From contig CM077596.1 in assembly GCA_039654915.1 (NCBI GenBank), forward strand, positions 4,712,001-4,776,000: a stretch of DNA of 64,000 bases, given 5' to 3'. Source of the stretch: Aquilaria yunnanensis (Eukaryota; Streptophyta; Magnoliopsida; Malvales; Thymelaeaceae). Below, piece by piece: positions 35,134 through 46,247 of the stretch. The translations under genes were made by a program, and so were the position numbers. Below the pieces are notes generated by a model. It did not search any database and was not told the DNA's origin. It saw only the letters and a program-made list of their open reading frames with translations. Position 1 is the first letter of the stretch; each line of letters begins with the position of its first letter.

Positions 35134-35581
35134 GAAAATGTGAGTTAGGCCCTACATTTTCAGGGAGGGGTTGTTGTGATTCTGGGGGATGCCTTTCTTT
35201 CTAGATGTGTTACCATTTCGGGATGGGGTACAATGCCCATCTTCACTATCCTAGAGTTTTCCCCATATGGCACCGTATAGAATAGGTGTGATGCCTCTCT
35301 TTCTAACATGATGTCCCTTTTAACAGCTTTTGGAGGAAGGCACATAAACAGAATCGGATTATAGTAGGTTGGTGATAATTGTTCATCTCTACCACACGTG
35401 GTAGACTCATATTCATCTTAGGAGGAGAAGTGGCACCTATCAAATGCTTCTTTAAGGAAGTGACTGTGCGTAACTCTTCTGGCAACTATGCTTTGCCATT
35501 TGTGGACTCGTTATAGGTCTAAATATTCTTTTGTTACTGTGCCAGTTTTCAAAGATGTTACTTAACGGTCCTGAATTTCCT

Positions 35582-35590
35582 TATAAATAA
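35582..35590 (+). promoter_or_regulatory. TATA-like box upstream of element A's antisense gene
   Basis: TATAAATAA on the plus strand lies about 390 bases before the first ATG of the antisense gene remnant (35,970). In element B a TATATATA box lies in the equivalent place. Promoter function is inferred from position only. Confidence 0.4.
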
Positions 35591-35969
35591 GGCAAGATTT
35601 TTACATTTTTTATTAACCTTTTAACTACCTCTGCTATTTTTATCCTTTGGTGTTTTCTTTTACTTCTTCTCAAAGTTCATTTCCTCATTCTATTTTCCTT
35701 CCCCCGTTCTGTTTCTCACTTAAGGTTCCATTTTTGGTGTAGTTTAGGTTCTTATTTCCCATTTTCAATCTCATTTTAGTGCAAGCAATTTTAATCAGGT
35801 AATGAATTTGGCTCTTCCTCGACTCTATAATCTAGTTTTTCCTTACCCATCTTCCTAATTCCATGTTAGATTTGTGCTTTCTATGCTATGCTTTTTTTTT
35901 TTACTTCTTTTTTATCATCCATTCTTCTTTGTCAGTAGCCCTTACCTACTTTCTGTCAATTTTTCTAAA

Positions 35970-38588
35970 TGATGTCTTTTAGGAAATTAAGAGGAAGGGC
36001 TATCACCAACCTAGTTCTACAACTAGCGAGTGGAGTAGTTGATGTGGAAGTAGGCACTTCTAGGGAACCTTTACTCCCAATATGTCCATGATGAAAAGGG
36101 TAAGGGCATTTCTTGCGGAGGGGACCTTGGCTACCAAGTTGAGGTGCTTTTATTGGCCCTAATAGAGTGGTGGCTGCCTTAAAAAGGACCAAGGCATTGG
36201 AAGAATAGGGCTATGCTGGGGCGATACGAAGGCCAATGTCCTTATGGTCTTCATGCAATAGCTACAATCAAGGCTTCAATTTCCTCTCCACCCCCTGGTG
36301 GAGTAATTTTATGAGCACAACTAGGTGCCACCCTGCAGTTGATGCCAAACTCCTTCACCCACCTTAACGCCTTTATTATTTGCTACAAGATGAACATGGT
36401 GGATCACCTTTTGAAGGTTTCCTCTAGTTTTACATGTTAGAGTTGAAGAAGGATTCGTGCTTCTTTGACATTGCCATTGTCAGTCAAGGGCGAAGTAAGT
36501 CTCTCACCTTAGGCTCCTACAAGGATTTATGGGCCGATTGGAGGGATTGGTTCTTCTATACTTTGAGTGAGCCAGAGTGGGGCATCTTGTGTGAGTTTGC
36601 AGTGACATCTCAACAGGCCCTTGTCCAAAGGCCTTCATTATATGAGGGCTCTGACAGAAACAGGGCTTACAATGGGCTCCTCATGTGGTTGGAGTCTATA
36701 GTTAAAAATGATAACTTTAAAAAAAGTTTCCTAATACCTTATACATAAATATGTAAGAAAACATTAAGGTGGGCAAGTATTAGTAGGGCCCACCTATCTC
36801 ACCCAGATGTGATGAATCTAGTTCAGTGGGTCTCGACGTAGAAGGAATCACTGGTAAAGTCTTTTTAGGTGGCCTTCAAAGCTCAGCAAGGTCCACCAGA
36901 TTTTGAAAGTCGTACTCATTGTGCATCTTGTCCTTTCTACTTATTCCATTTGTCAAAAGTGGTCCTAACCCTCAACTTTTGAATTTCATGTATACATGGG
37001 TGGTCATGTTAGGGAGCATTTGAAGCAGTGAAAGAGTATCATCAATAGGCTAGTCAATGCCCGTAAGCTTCAAATTTTGCCAGCAGAGGAGGCTGATGCC
37101 TTTGGGGCCATAGGAGATTCTTCTATAACCTCACTTCCAGGTTAGCACCTCTGATCGTGCATTTGGAGGAGTCTCCTCCAGATGAAGGGCCCTAGTTGGT
37201 CCTAAAGAGGCCCCATTCTTCCGCTTCTAAAGGGCATAAAGCCTCACAAAGTGATCAATGGTGTGATTCATTTTCTTGATGATTTTCCCTTTAATGGCAT
37301 TTATTTGATGTCATTTTATGTTGATTATGGATCTTTTCATCTAACTTATCTCATGAAGCATTACAGGCCATTTGTCACGGCCTCATCCTATAAGGCTTCG
37401 AGGAGATCATCGGAGCCCCATCTCAGAGAGTGCCAACTTCTCTTTCTCCTCCCCTTACTATAGTTCTTGCAAGGATTGTTTTGTTGAAATCCCTAGGAAG
37501 GGAATCGACTGTACCGACGTTGAGGCCTACTCATTAAAGGTCCGCCTCAAATAGTTATTTGGATGACCACTTCAAGTCTCAAAACCTAGTCCTTGAGTTG
37601 AGTGAGGCACAGACAGATGGTCTGGCACTCAAGGGGATCCTACCAGACCAAGTGTTCAACCCTTAGTGGATGGTGGGTCAAGACAAGTCGATCAGGGATG
37701 GTTGGACCAACATCACCCACCACATCCTAGATGCACTAATGACCCCCATGGATTTGCATCATCTCACTAACCTTCCTCAAGGGGATGGTGCCCAGTTGAT
37801 GAATGCAATAGTAGGTCTTTTTCAGGTATGTCCATTACCTTGTGACTTATAGATATATTCTTTTTATACTTAAGTGTTTCTTCGCAATCACTTTTGGTTG
37901 CAGAAGGCTATCATCACTTACTCTATTAGCATGAGATGTGTTGCTCAAAAAAAGGTAATGAAGATGTTGACCATGCAGGTTGATGGTTTATGTCATCAAA
38001 TGTAGCACTGAACAAAGAGCTGTCAGCCAAGCGCTCCGTTCAAGAAGGGCTAGTGAAGAAGCTCAAGAAGATAAGTATGGAGAACTAGAAATAGGAAAAG
38101 CTTGCCAAAAATAAGGCCCAAAGCTCCTAGAGTCAGGGGAGGCTCTTTGCAAGGTTAAGAAGAGGAAGGTTACTCAACTGGGGCCCATTAGCTCTTGAGG
38201 GTAAAGCTAGCTTAAGCTCAACTATTCTTCCTTGTTTCTTTGATCGAGTTGAGCATATTGGCAGGGTCACCTAAGGTGCAAGGAGGTATATCACCGGCTT
38301 TATCAAAAGGCCAATGTCCACATCAAGGATCTTATGTTGACCAACATAGCATTGGAAAATGGGCTATATCAGGAAGCCTTTAATGAATTCAAGTATGGCT
38401 TCTTTTCTTGTCACTTCCAAGGTGAGCAAAGGCATCCGAACCTAGATCTTTCCTTTATTTTTGCCTATGCAAATTTAGGTCCGGTTATTGATGCATGGTT
38501 GAGTAAGAAAAAGATGGGGTTAGCACCCTACAATGAGGGTTTGGTGGCAACCAATACCAAGGAAGCTTGTATTGATGATGAATTTTAA
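35970..38588 (+). pseudogene. Antisense gene (aORF) of element A, decayed, spliced type
   Basis: Opposite to gag-pol. A possible start at 35,970 (MMSFRKLRGRAITN) leads through broken frames to the core near 36,330-36,590: LMPNSFTHLNAFIICYKMN and LGSYKDLWADWRDWFFYTLS. These correspond to PNSYCYFNAFLCMC and FATKDSWRGWQQKFFFLK of element B's gene. A clean phase-0 intron runs 37826-37903 (CAG|GTATGT to TTGCAG|AAG), where element B also has a phase-0 intron. The last open part (38334-38588) ends the gene, with HPNLDLSFI resembling FPDFDLSFL in B. Extra ORFs antisense to gag-pol are known from Tat elements; their function is unknown. Many stops. Confidence 0.65.
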
Positions 38589-39334
38589 GTGTCGTCATCC
38601 CATGGTCCTGATCAATAAATGCCATCCTTGGATCAGGAAGAGGTACCTCCACAAGTTTTAGGATTGGTAGGCACTACTTATACAAGCCTTAGTGTGACAA
38701 CCCTGGCCTGCATATGATTCGTGCTTCCCCATCAGTTTTGTCTGCATATGATTCCGACTTCATCATCATAAGTCCCTATCGGCAGTCATTCTCACTAGTG
38801 GTCATCTCATGGTGCCAACGTCTGATTCATGTTTTCTTATTTATAAAAAAAGAGTTTCGTAAAGGTTTAGCTGTTCAATTGAGTTAATGAAGTCTCTTTT
38901 TTATATTTACCCATCGCTTCTTAAGTTAGTCATCATTTTTTTTTCACATTTATCTCATTTGTTCAGGTCCCCATGTATTGGGTATTTTGATAAATTGACC
39001 ATCATTTCATTCATTACGTTGGCTCAACCTCAAACAATTCTTGGGGTCATTTACTGATGGCTGGCCTCATTTAGAAGTTTTCAACCTTTTGATGTTTCAT
39101 TTTAAGTTAGGCCAAGCCCTTCATGAGCTCTCGCTTCAAAGTGACCTATTTAAAGGCTCATTTTATCAATCATAAATTGGTGAATTTCACCACTTTTGTT
39201 TGACATCCCTTTTTCAAACCTAGTCTTAGGTTCTTATTTTCTAGTGGCCTATTCAAAGGCCTCGTATGTTGATTCATCAAAATTTATTTGCAAGACTGAA
39301 TTCGAAGAATGAATTAATGCCTTCATTAAATCAT
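38589..39334. other. Spacer between element A's antisense gene and pol
   Basis: Convergent ends: the antisense gene stops at 38,588 (plus) and pol stops at 39,335 (minus). Nothing coding was seen between them, and no tandem repeat comparable to that of element B. Confidence 0.55.
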
Positions 39335-39450
39335 TCATACAAAGTAAGGTTGTAAGTCAGTAGAGTGGTAGATCCTGGGCATCGTCCTACCCTCAAGATC
39401 CAACAACTCGTAAACTCCTTGCCTAACCTCATTTTTTACCAAGAAGTGCC
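39335..39450 (-). pseudogene. Last codons of element A integrase
   Basis: The minus strand reads QGVYELLDLEGRTMPRIYHS, then TDLQPYFV and a TGA stop at 39335-39337. It matches the integrase C-terminus of element B (KGVYKLGDAEGIELKNTWHS). It is separated from the rest of integrase, which resumes at 50,609, by element B. The bases GTGCC at 39446-39450 are one copy of B's target duplication. Confidence 0.75.
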
Positions 39451-39743
39451 TGATAGCCAAAGGCTATTGCCTCCTCGGTAGTAACTCCCTGCCAGAATAT
39501 TGGCCGAGGAGTCTGACGTCACCCAAGAGAGGATCTTTTTACTGACCTCCGAAGGTGCGAAGTCAAACACTATGAGCTTGAGACTTCGGTTAGCTCGTCA
39601 GGAATTCCGAGGACAACACCGTCTCCATCGAGGGGCCAAACTGACCGCCTTCGGGTAAGAGAGCCATCTCTCTGAAGCAAGGAAGAATCTCCCCGAAGGC
39701 AGAGGCCCCGAAGAGGATCTTCCCCGAATAAGAAACACCTGAA

Positions 39744-39890
39744 CAAGGGAATCCCCTAACTATGGGTGTGAGTCCCGAAGAAGGTGTTCATCAAGGGAAC
39801 TCCTAGAACTATGGGATAGATCCCGAAGGAGGTGCTCGCACCAAAGGACGGATAGAATCCAAAGAGGGTGCACCCACCGAAGGGCGACCT
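39744..39890 (+). repeat. Three imperfect 48-50-bp repeats in U3 of element B
   Basis: Units start CAAGGGAATC (39744), CAAGGGAACT (39792) and CAAAGGACGG (39842). The first two share CCGAAGRAGGTG near their ends. The same array is in the 3' LTR at about 49925-50071. Candidate enhancer repeats by position. Confidence 0.65.
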
Positions 39891-40130
39891 CGCCCAGGGG
39901 ACCTCGAGAGTACGGTATGAGCATTTAAGGAGCCTCTGACATGTCGCCCACAAGCCCTACACGTCACATCTGAACGGCGAACTGACACGCCGCAGCCGCC
40001 CCAGTCCTGACACAACCCGTTCGGGTCCAGGGCTAAAGGAGGCTGCAAACGGCTGCCTGTCCCCTAGGTCCAAAACTACAGATCAAATCCGACCGAACAT
40101 GTGTCATGATCTGAACGGACCAGCTACTCC

Positions 40131-40138
40131 TATAAATA
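40131..40138 (+). promoter_or_regulatory. TATA box in 5' LTR of element B
   Basis: TATAAATA, preceded by CCAGCTACTCC. Transcription of the element RNA would start a few tens of bases downstream. The copy in the 3' LTR is at 50312-50319. Confidence 0.7.
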
Positions 40139-40390
40139 CTAGAAAATGGGACTGGGCAAAGGATGGGCATTTTCCTCCCTCTGAGAAAACACAAAACAGG
40201 CAAGACACTTGATCCCTTAGTGTTCTTCCTCCACTTTCACTCAGAAAACTGACTTGGGCGTCGGAGGGTCCTCCCCGGAAAAGCAAACCGGGGACCTCCT
40301 AACCTCTTCTTTGAGCTTTTCAAGCACACTCAGCTAGGAAACCAGAGCTCCAGGCGCTCGCCTCCTCAGGAAGTCTCTCCACCTGTCAAC

Positions 40391-40912
40391 ATGACAGCAA
40401 ACGAAGATGCCTTGGGGCATCATTTGGCGCCGTCTGTGGGAAACTACTCCCAGGTAGCGATTGTCGAAACTCGGCGTTCGAAGGACAAAGGACTCCCGAA
40501 GTCCCCGTCCGCGCCTGAGACCCAACCAGCTACTGAACAAAGTCCCCCAGAGACTTCCTTGCCTGAAGAGGAACGCCCTCTTGTCATCACCATGGGTTTT
40601 TTACGAGACTTTCAGAGGTCTGTTGTGGCTGAAATGACACAACAGATAGACCGAAGGTGGCCGCAACCAGCCCAGGCGCAAAAACCCACTTCGCCAGCAC
40701 GACCTCGGGAGAAAAGCCCAAGGGCAACCCATCATAGCTCGGGAAGTAGGGAGCCACGGGAAGAGTCCTCGACGGATAACTTGCCCCTCGGAGCACGGCT
40801 GGCGGAAAAAGCGAGGACTGAACGACCCGAAATCCCGTCCAGAAGAAGTTTGTCGCCAGAGGCAAGGTCCCCCTCACCTCGGTACCGAAGTCGCTCCCCG
40901 AAGAGACGGTAA
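40391..40912 (+). pseudogene. gag N-terminal part of element B
   Basis: 174 codons to an in-frame TAA at 40910-40912. The frame opens at an ATG inside the LTR and reads through the PBS (LAPSVG). A more conventional start is the ATG at 40592 (MGFLRDFQRSVVAEM). The product is hydrophilic and arginine/serine-rich toward the end (SPSPRYRSRSPKR), probably an RNA-binding or disordered gag head. The same frame continues after the stop, so this and the next segment were one gag. One C-to-T change (CAA to TAA) explains the stop. Confidence 0.8.
40425..40442 (+). other. Primer binding site of element B
   Basis: TGGCGCCGTCTGTGGGAA begins 3 bases after the LTR. It starts with TGG, as expected for pairing with a tRNA CCA tail. 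From memory this is the PBS used by several plant Tat elements and is complementary to a tRNA-Arg 3' end; the tRNA identity is not checked. Element A has a decayed form of the same site. Confidence 0.75.
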
Positions 40913-43327
40913 CAGTCCTCTTACCAAAGAACCTCAGAGCACCAGGAAGAGGAGCCCAGTGCTGCGCTCCTCCTGGAGAAAGTCTTGGCGAGACTGGAGA
41001 GAGTGGAACAGCAGGTGGCACGCAAGCCTGTTTGGGCCAGGCTAACTGAAACCGTCTCTGGAGATGAAACTCCTTTCGCCCGAACAGTGGTCGAGGCGGC
41101 CATGCCAAGTGACTTCAGGCTACCTCGGCTAGAGACCTATGAGGGTCGGACTGATCCCCAGGCCCACCTAACAAAGTACAAACACAGCTTGGTGCTACAT
41201 GGGGCTGATGATGCTACACTCTGCAAGTGCTTTGAAGTCACCCTCGCAGGACCAGCAACTGCTTGGTACAATTCCCTGCCTCTCGAAAACATCAGGGGGT
41301 TCCAGGAGCTGTCCACAGCGTTCACCCAACAGTTCATTGGGAGCAAGCCGACGGCGAAGATGCCCGTCCAGATGTTTGACATAGCACAAAGAAACGGGGA
41401 GACCATCCGTGACTATGTCGAAAGGTTCAACAGAGAGGCCCTCAGTGTTCCGGACTTTCGTCCCGAAATCCGCATCCTCGCCATGACGAGGGGCCTCCGG
41501 AGGGATTCGCACTTGTTTTATGAATTCTCCAAAGATCCCCCGGACACGCTGGGAGAATTCTACCGAAGGGCTGAACAACATATGACAGCCGAAGAGCTGA
41601 GAATGACTGGACTGAAGGTTGACCATATTCACGCACGTGGCGAAGGATCCAGCCAGCAAGCCCGGTGTCCAACGGAACAGTTAGGCCGACCTCGGAGAAT
41701 GCGAGTAGGAGGAAGGAAGCCCCAAAACTTTACACCTCTGAGCACCACGAGGGCTAACGTCCTCATGGCGTTGGAAAAACAGGGGGCTCAAATCCAACGA
41801 CCGAGGGGTATGACTGCTGACAATAGAAGGAACATGAAGAAGTTCTGTCAGTTCCACCGTGATCACGGTCATGACACCGAAGACTGCTTTCAGTTGAAAA
41901 AGTACATTGAATCACTGATAAAGCAGGGCCAGCTTCGGCGTTATTTGAGAATGCCTTCCCCGAAGGGGAAAAAAGAGGAGGAAGGAAAGCCCGATGACGA
42001 GGATTACGATTCAGACAGGCGAAGGAACCGAAGTCCGAGAAGGCGTCCTCCACCTTCGGCAGGAGTAATACAGACGATCACAACCGGACTTCCATCCTCG
42101 GAAAGAAAAAGAAGGGCGAGAGAGATAGCGGTGATGGAATATCAGAGCCCAACGAAAAAATTGGCCCGCGAGGATGGCTCCGCCATCGTATTTCCCCATG
42201 ATGATCCATTGCTGATAATGGCGAGGATAGGAAACTGGGACGTCAAGAGGGTACTGCTGGACGATGGGTCAAACGCAGACGTCTTGTTCTCACATTTGCT
42301 GCCAAGCTTGGGCGTATCCAGGAGTGACCTCAAAGCTGTTACTTCACCCACGTTCGGCGTAGGATCGTCTGAGCTACCTGTCCTCGGGTGGATCGACCTC
42401 CCCTTGATGATGAAAGGAACTTCGGAGAAAGGAACTGCTGAGTTGTTCGCCTCTACCATGACAAGATTCATAGTCATGGACGTTCCTTCGTCATACAATG
42501 CCATCCTCGGCAGACAGACACAGGGAAATCTGCACATTCGCCCAGATGTAAAGTACTTGACCATCACCTTCGCCACCAAGGAAGGAGACGCAAAGATCTT
42601 CATTGATCAAGGCGAGGTGAGAAAGGTGTTCGTCAGAGCACGAAAGGCTCCAGCAAGCAACTTAGCACATGCTGTAGAAGCAAAAGAGCTGGAAAGGGGC
42701 GAGGCAAAAGATCCCACAAAAGCGGAAACAGAAGAAGTAGAGCTTGTCCCGGGCCATAATAACCGAATAGGGAAAAGCATGGCCGAAGGAGACAAGGAAA
42801 AACTTGTATCTTTTCTGTTCGTAAATAAAGATCTGTTCGCCTACTCGCCGAAGGACATGCTAGGGGTAAACCCTCGCGTAATCCAGCATAGCCTCAAAGC
42901 GAGTCCGGAAATAAAACCTATCCGGCAAAAGAAACGGAGCATCTCAGCTCACAAAAGTGACTTCGTCAAGACCGAAGTCCAGCGTCTGATAGACGCTAGC
43001 GTTATCCGGGAGGTAAACTACCCCGAATGGCTAAGCAACGTGGTAATTGCCACAAAAGAAAGAAGTAGCAAGCTCCGGATGTGCATCGACTTCAGAAATT
43101 TGAACGATGCTTGCCCGAAAGATTCATATCCCCTTCCGCCAATAGACCAACTGGTAGACTCAACTGCAGAGTACGGGCTCCTAAGCTTCCTGGACGCTTT
43201 CAGTGGGTATCATCAGATAAGGATGAACCCCGAAGATGAAGAGAAGACTGCCTTCATCACTGAGGGAGGAACATATTGCTATATTAGGATGCCCTTCGGG
43301 CTCAAGAATGCAGGAGCCACCTACTAG
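40913..43327 (+). pseudogene. gag core, zinc knuckle, protease and RT N-terminal half of element B
   Basis: 805 codons (first ATG at 40985) to TAG at 43325-43327. A coiled N-terminus leads into the Retrotrans_gag core near 41,100-41,500 (KCFEVTLAGPATAWYNSL, ETIRDYVERFNREA). A CCHC-like zinc motif CQFHRDHGHDTEDC follows near 41,850. Then come a basic stretch, the retropepsin box VLLDDGSNADVLF near 42,255 and SSYNAILGRQ near 42,490. RT follows from about 42,930: RMCIDFRNLNDACPKDSYPL (43,077), [13 protein letters not shown] (43,190) and RMPFGLKNAGATY (43,290). The stop replaces a codon one C-to-T step away (CAG). The protease triad reads D-D-G. Confidence 0.9.
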
Positions 43328-43750
43328 AGGCTGATGAACAAGGTCTTCAAAGACCAAATGGGGAGGAACATGGAGGTGTATGTTGATGATATGATAGTCA
43401 AAAGCAAACTGCCTGGCTACCACGTTGAAGATTTAGAGGAAACCTTCCAAAAACTCAGAGCCTTCGGGATCTGCCTTAATCCTGAGAAATGCATCTTCGG
43501 GGTGACCTCGGGAAAGTTCCTTGGGTACATGGTATCTGAAAGAGGCATCGATGCTAACCCCGAGAAGATCAAGGCTCTATTTGAATTCCGAACTCCTGCC
43601 ACAGTCAAAGACGTGCAAAGACTCACCAGAAGAATAACCTCTTTGAGCAGGTTTATTTCCAGGTACGGAGATAGGTGTCGACCCTTCTTCAAAGTGCTCA
43701 CAAAGGCAGCAAAGATGGAAGGCGACCTCGGAAGGAATGGTCATCCTTAG
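43328..43750 (+). pseudogene. RT C-terminal half of element B
   Basis: In frame with the previous segment. It carries the catalytic box YVDDMIVKS at 43379-43405, then LNPEKCIFGVTSGKFLGYMV and RTPATVKDVQRLT (thumb and connection). The YVDD triad is intact. It stops at TAG 43748-43750, again one transition from CAG, and the frame continues on the other side (DEDCQKAWEELK). RT makes cDNA from the element RNA in cytoplasmic particles. Confidence 0.9.
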
Positions 43751-45160
43751 GATGAAGATTGCCAAAAAGCCTGGGAAGAACTCAAAGTCTACTTGGCCAG
43801 CCTGCCGACTCTGCGGCAACCTCGGGAGGGAGAGCCCCTCGTATTATACCTCGCCGTCACAGAAAAAGCTGTGAGCTCGGTCCTGGTGAAAGAAGAAGGG
43901 CCAAAGCAATGGCCGGTCTACTATGTCAGCAAGTCCCTGCATGGCGCCGAAGTCAGGTACCCTTTGCTTCAAAAAGCTATATATGCCTTAGTGCTTACAG
44001 GGAGAAGGCTGCGGCCATACTTTCAGGCTCACCCCATTATCGTCCGAAGTACCCTGCCTCTACGGGATGTTATGAGGAAAGTTGATCACTCGGGAAGACT
44101 TTCCAAGTGGTGTATAGAGCTTGGCGAACACGACATCACGTATGAACCCCGGAAAGCTATAAAAGCGCAAGCTTTGGCTGACTTCATCGCCGAAGTACCA
44201 AACACCGAGGAGGGACATTTGTTTTCGGGCGAAGACGAGCCAGAATGGACGTTATATGTTGACGGGGCCTCAGGATCCGAACACCAGGGAGCTGGAGTGA
44301 TTATCAGAGGCCCCGAAGGCCTAGAAGTAATGAAGGCCATCAAATTCAGTTTCAACGCCACCAACAATATGGCCGAGTATGAGGCCCTCATAGCAGGATT
44401 ACGCCTGGCCAGAAAAATTGGCGTGAGAAACTTGAAAGCCCATAGTGATTCCCAGCTGGTGGTCCGGCAAATGGCAGGGGACTATGGCGCGAAAGACCCG
44501 ACCTTGGCGAAATACCATGAGCTGGTAACAAAGCTTATTCGGGAGTTCGACGCCGTGAAAATCGAGAACGTACCCCGACGAGAAAATGCTGAGGCAGACT
44601 GTTTGGCGAAGTCCAAAACTTGCACCGAAGTGCTAAGCCACCCCAGCATCGCGGTGTTAAGCATAGAGACCTCGGGGAAAGGATGGAAAGAACCGATCAA
44701 AACGTATCTCGCAACTAACACACTCCCCAAAGACCCCAGCGAAGCGGCAAAAGTGCGAAGGCGCTCCGGACGTTTCTTTTTAATTGGAGAAGAACTATAT
44801 CGGCAAGGATATGCAAATCCACTACAGAGGTGTGTTAGTGAAGAGGATACTGAAATGATCCTCGAAGAAGTTCACGAAGGTGCCTGTGGTTCGCACATCG
44901 GAACCGACACCCTGGCAGCAGTGATACTTCGCCAAGGATACTTCTGGCCTACCCTGAGAAAGGACGCCAAGCAGTTCGTCCAGAAATTTGGTAATTGCCA
45001 GAGACATGCGAACATCCAAAGAACACCCTCAGAGTTCGTGACTTCGGCAGACTATCCTTGGCCCTTCGCAGTTTGGGGCATAGATCTCATTGGGCCACTC
45101 CCAACGGCGCCTGGAGGCGTAAAGTTCTGCGTAGTAGCAGTTGACTATTTCTCTAAGTAG
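43751..45160 (+). pseudogene. RNase H, second (archaeal-like) RNase H and integrase N-terminus of element B
   Basis: 470 codons. The RT-linked RNase H region spans about 43,790-44,190 (LVLYLAVTEKAVSSVLVKEE, RRLRPYFQAH). A second RNase H spans about 44,240-44,620 with acidic residues in LYVDGASG, MAEYEALIAG, HSDSQLVV and NAEADCLA. This extra domain is a known Tat-lineage feature. The integrase zinc module starts with HEGACGSHIG (about 44,875), but the partner cysteines read FGNCQRH, so one Cys of the expected C-x-x-C is missing. The first catalytic D lies in WGIDLIG (about 45,080). The TAG at 45158-45160 falls where VDYFSKW is expected, a G-to-A change of TGG. Confidence 0.9.
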
Positions 45161-45919
45161 GTCGAGGCAGAACCTCTGACAACTATCTCAGCAAAAGAAG
45201 TGCAGAAGTTCGTATGGAAAAACATCGTATGCAGATTCGGCATACCGAGGGTACTCGTAGCGGACAATGGATCCCAGTTCATAGACAAAGGATTCCAAGA
45301 GTTCATTAGCGACCTCGGGACAAAAATGCACTTCGCCCCAGTAGCTCACCCCCAAAGTAATGGGCAGGTGGAAGTATCTAACAGGACCATAAAAGATGGT
45401 CTGAAAAAGAGATTGGGAGAAGCAAAAGGGAAATGGCCAGGAGAACTCCAAAGCGTGTTATGGAGCTACCGAACAACACCCCGAAGAGCCATAGGGGAAA
45501 CGCCTTTTTCACTCGTCTTCGGTACAGAGGCCATCATCCCTGTCGAGGTAGCACAACCGTCAATACAAGTCCAAGTGTTCGATGAAAAAGGAAATGACCT
45601 CGGAATGAGAACCAAGCTCGACCTCGTCAGCGAACACAGAGAAGTAGCCGAGTTGAGAAGAAAAGCTTTCCAGCAAAGAGTGGCAGCAGCCATAAATCTA
45701 CGCGCCAGGCCAAAAGGAATAAAGAAGGGAGATCTCGTTCTCCGAAAGGCTAAATTTGCACCCCGAAAGTCGTCCCACGAGGTACTTTGCGCAAATTGGG
45801 AAGGACCGTACCTGGTACTTGCCGAAGTACGAAAAGGAGTTTATAAGCTCGGTGATGCCGAAGGCATAGAATTAAAAAACACTTGGCACTCAGAGGCCTT
45901 GAAAAAATTCTATGCCTAA
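45161..45919 (+). pseudogene. Integrase catalytic core and C-terminus of element B
   Basis: It continues the same frame: VADNGSQFIDKGF with the second D, HFAPVAHPQSNGQVEVSNRT with the catalytic E, then SYRTTPRRAIGETPFSLVFG. The C-terminal DNA-binding part is KSSHEVLCANWEGPYLV and WHSEALKKFYA, ended by TAA at 45917-45919. The second D and the E are in place. No chromodomain is present, as expected for Tat. With the four preceding segments it forms one frame of 1842 codon positions (40391-45919) without a single frameshift. Confidence 0.9.
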
Positions 45920-46021
45920 AACGTTTGGTAGGAAGGTTGTATTGCACAAGTTGGACAAATTTGCCTAAGTAAAAAGTTCTGAAGAAGTACAAACCAAGAG
46001 TCTCACGAAAGCAATCGCCGA
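45920..46021. other. Spacer after integrase of element B
   Basis: Short non-coding stretch that leads into the tandem repeats. Confidence 0.6.
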
Positions 46022-46247
46022 GGAAAGCAAGAGTATGGTTTTCCGAAGTCCCTTGAGCGAATATGTTCGGGACAAAGGAAAGCAAGAGTATGGTTTTCCG
46101 AAGTCCCTTGAGCGAATATGTTCGGGACAAAGGAAAGCAAGAGTATGGTTTTCCGAATTCCCTTGAGCGAATATGTTCGGGACAAAGGAAAGCAAGAGTA
46201 TGGTTTTCCTAAGTCCCTTGAGCGAATATGTTCGGGACAGTGGGAAA
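46022..46247. repeat. Four tandem copies of a 55-bp unit in element B
   Basis: GAGTATGGTTTTCC recurs at 46031, 46086, 46141 and 46196, an exact 55-bp period. Copies differ by one or two bases; the last diverges at its end. Position is between integrase and the antisense gene. Plant Tat/Ogre elements are known to carry such variable tandem repeats in their 3' regions, which may seed satellite DNA. Confidence 0.95.

Larger units (their letters stand above)
39451..40422 (+). repeat. 5' LTR of element B
   Basis: 972 bp. It contains three imperfect ~48-bp U3 repeats (39744-39890), a TATA box at 40131-40138 and, near its end, an ATG (40391) that opens the gag frame across the PBS. Confidence 0.95.

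Noticed and set aside
39756..40048. Minus-strand frames repeated at 49937-50229
   Set aside because: They lie in the U3 of element B and are duplicated only because the LTR is duplicated.
40587..41108. Minus-strand frame of 173 codons opposite gag
   Set aside because: Shadow of the gag frame; plus-strand domains explain the sequence.
41137..42603. Several minus-strand frames up to 154 codons opposite gag-protease
   Set aside because: Shadows of the strongly supported gag-pol frame on the plus strand.
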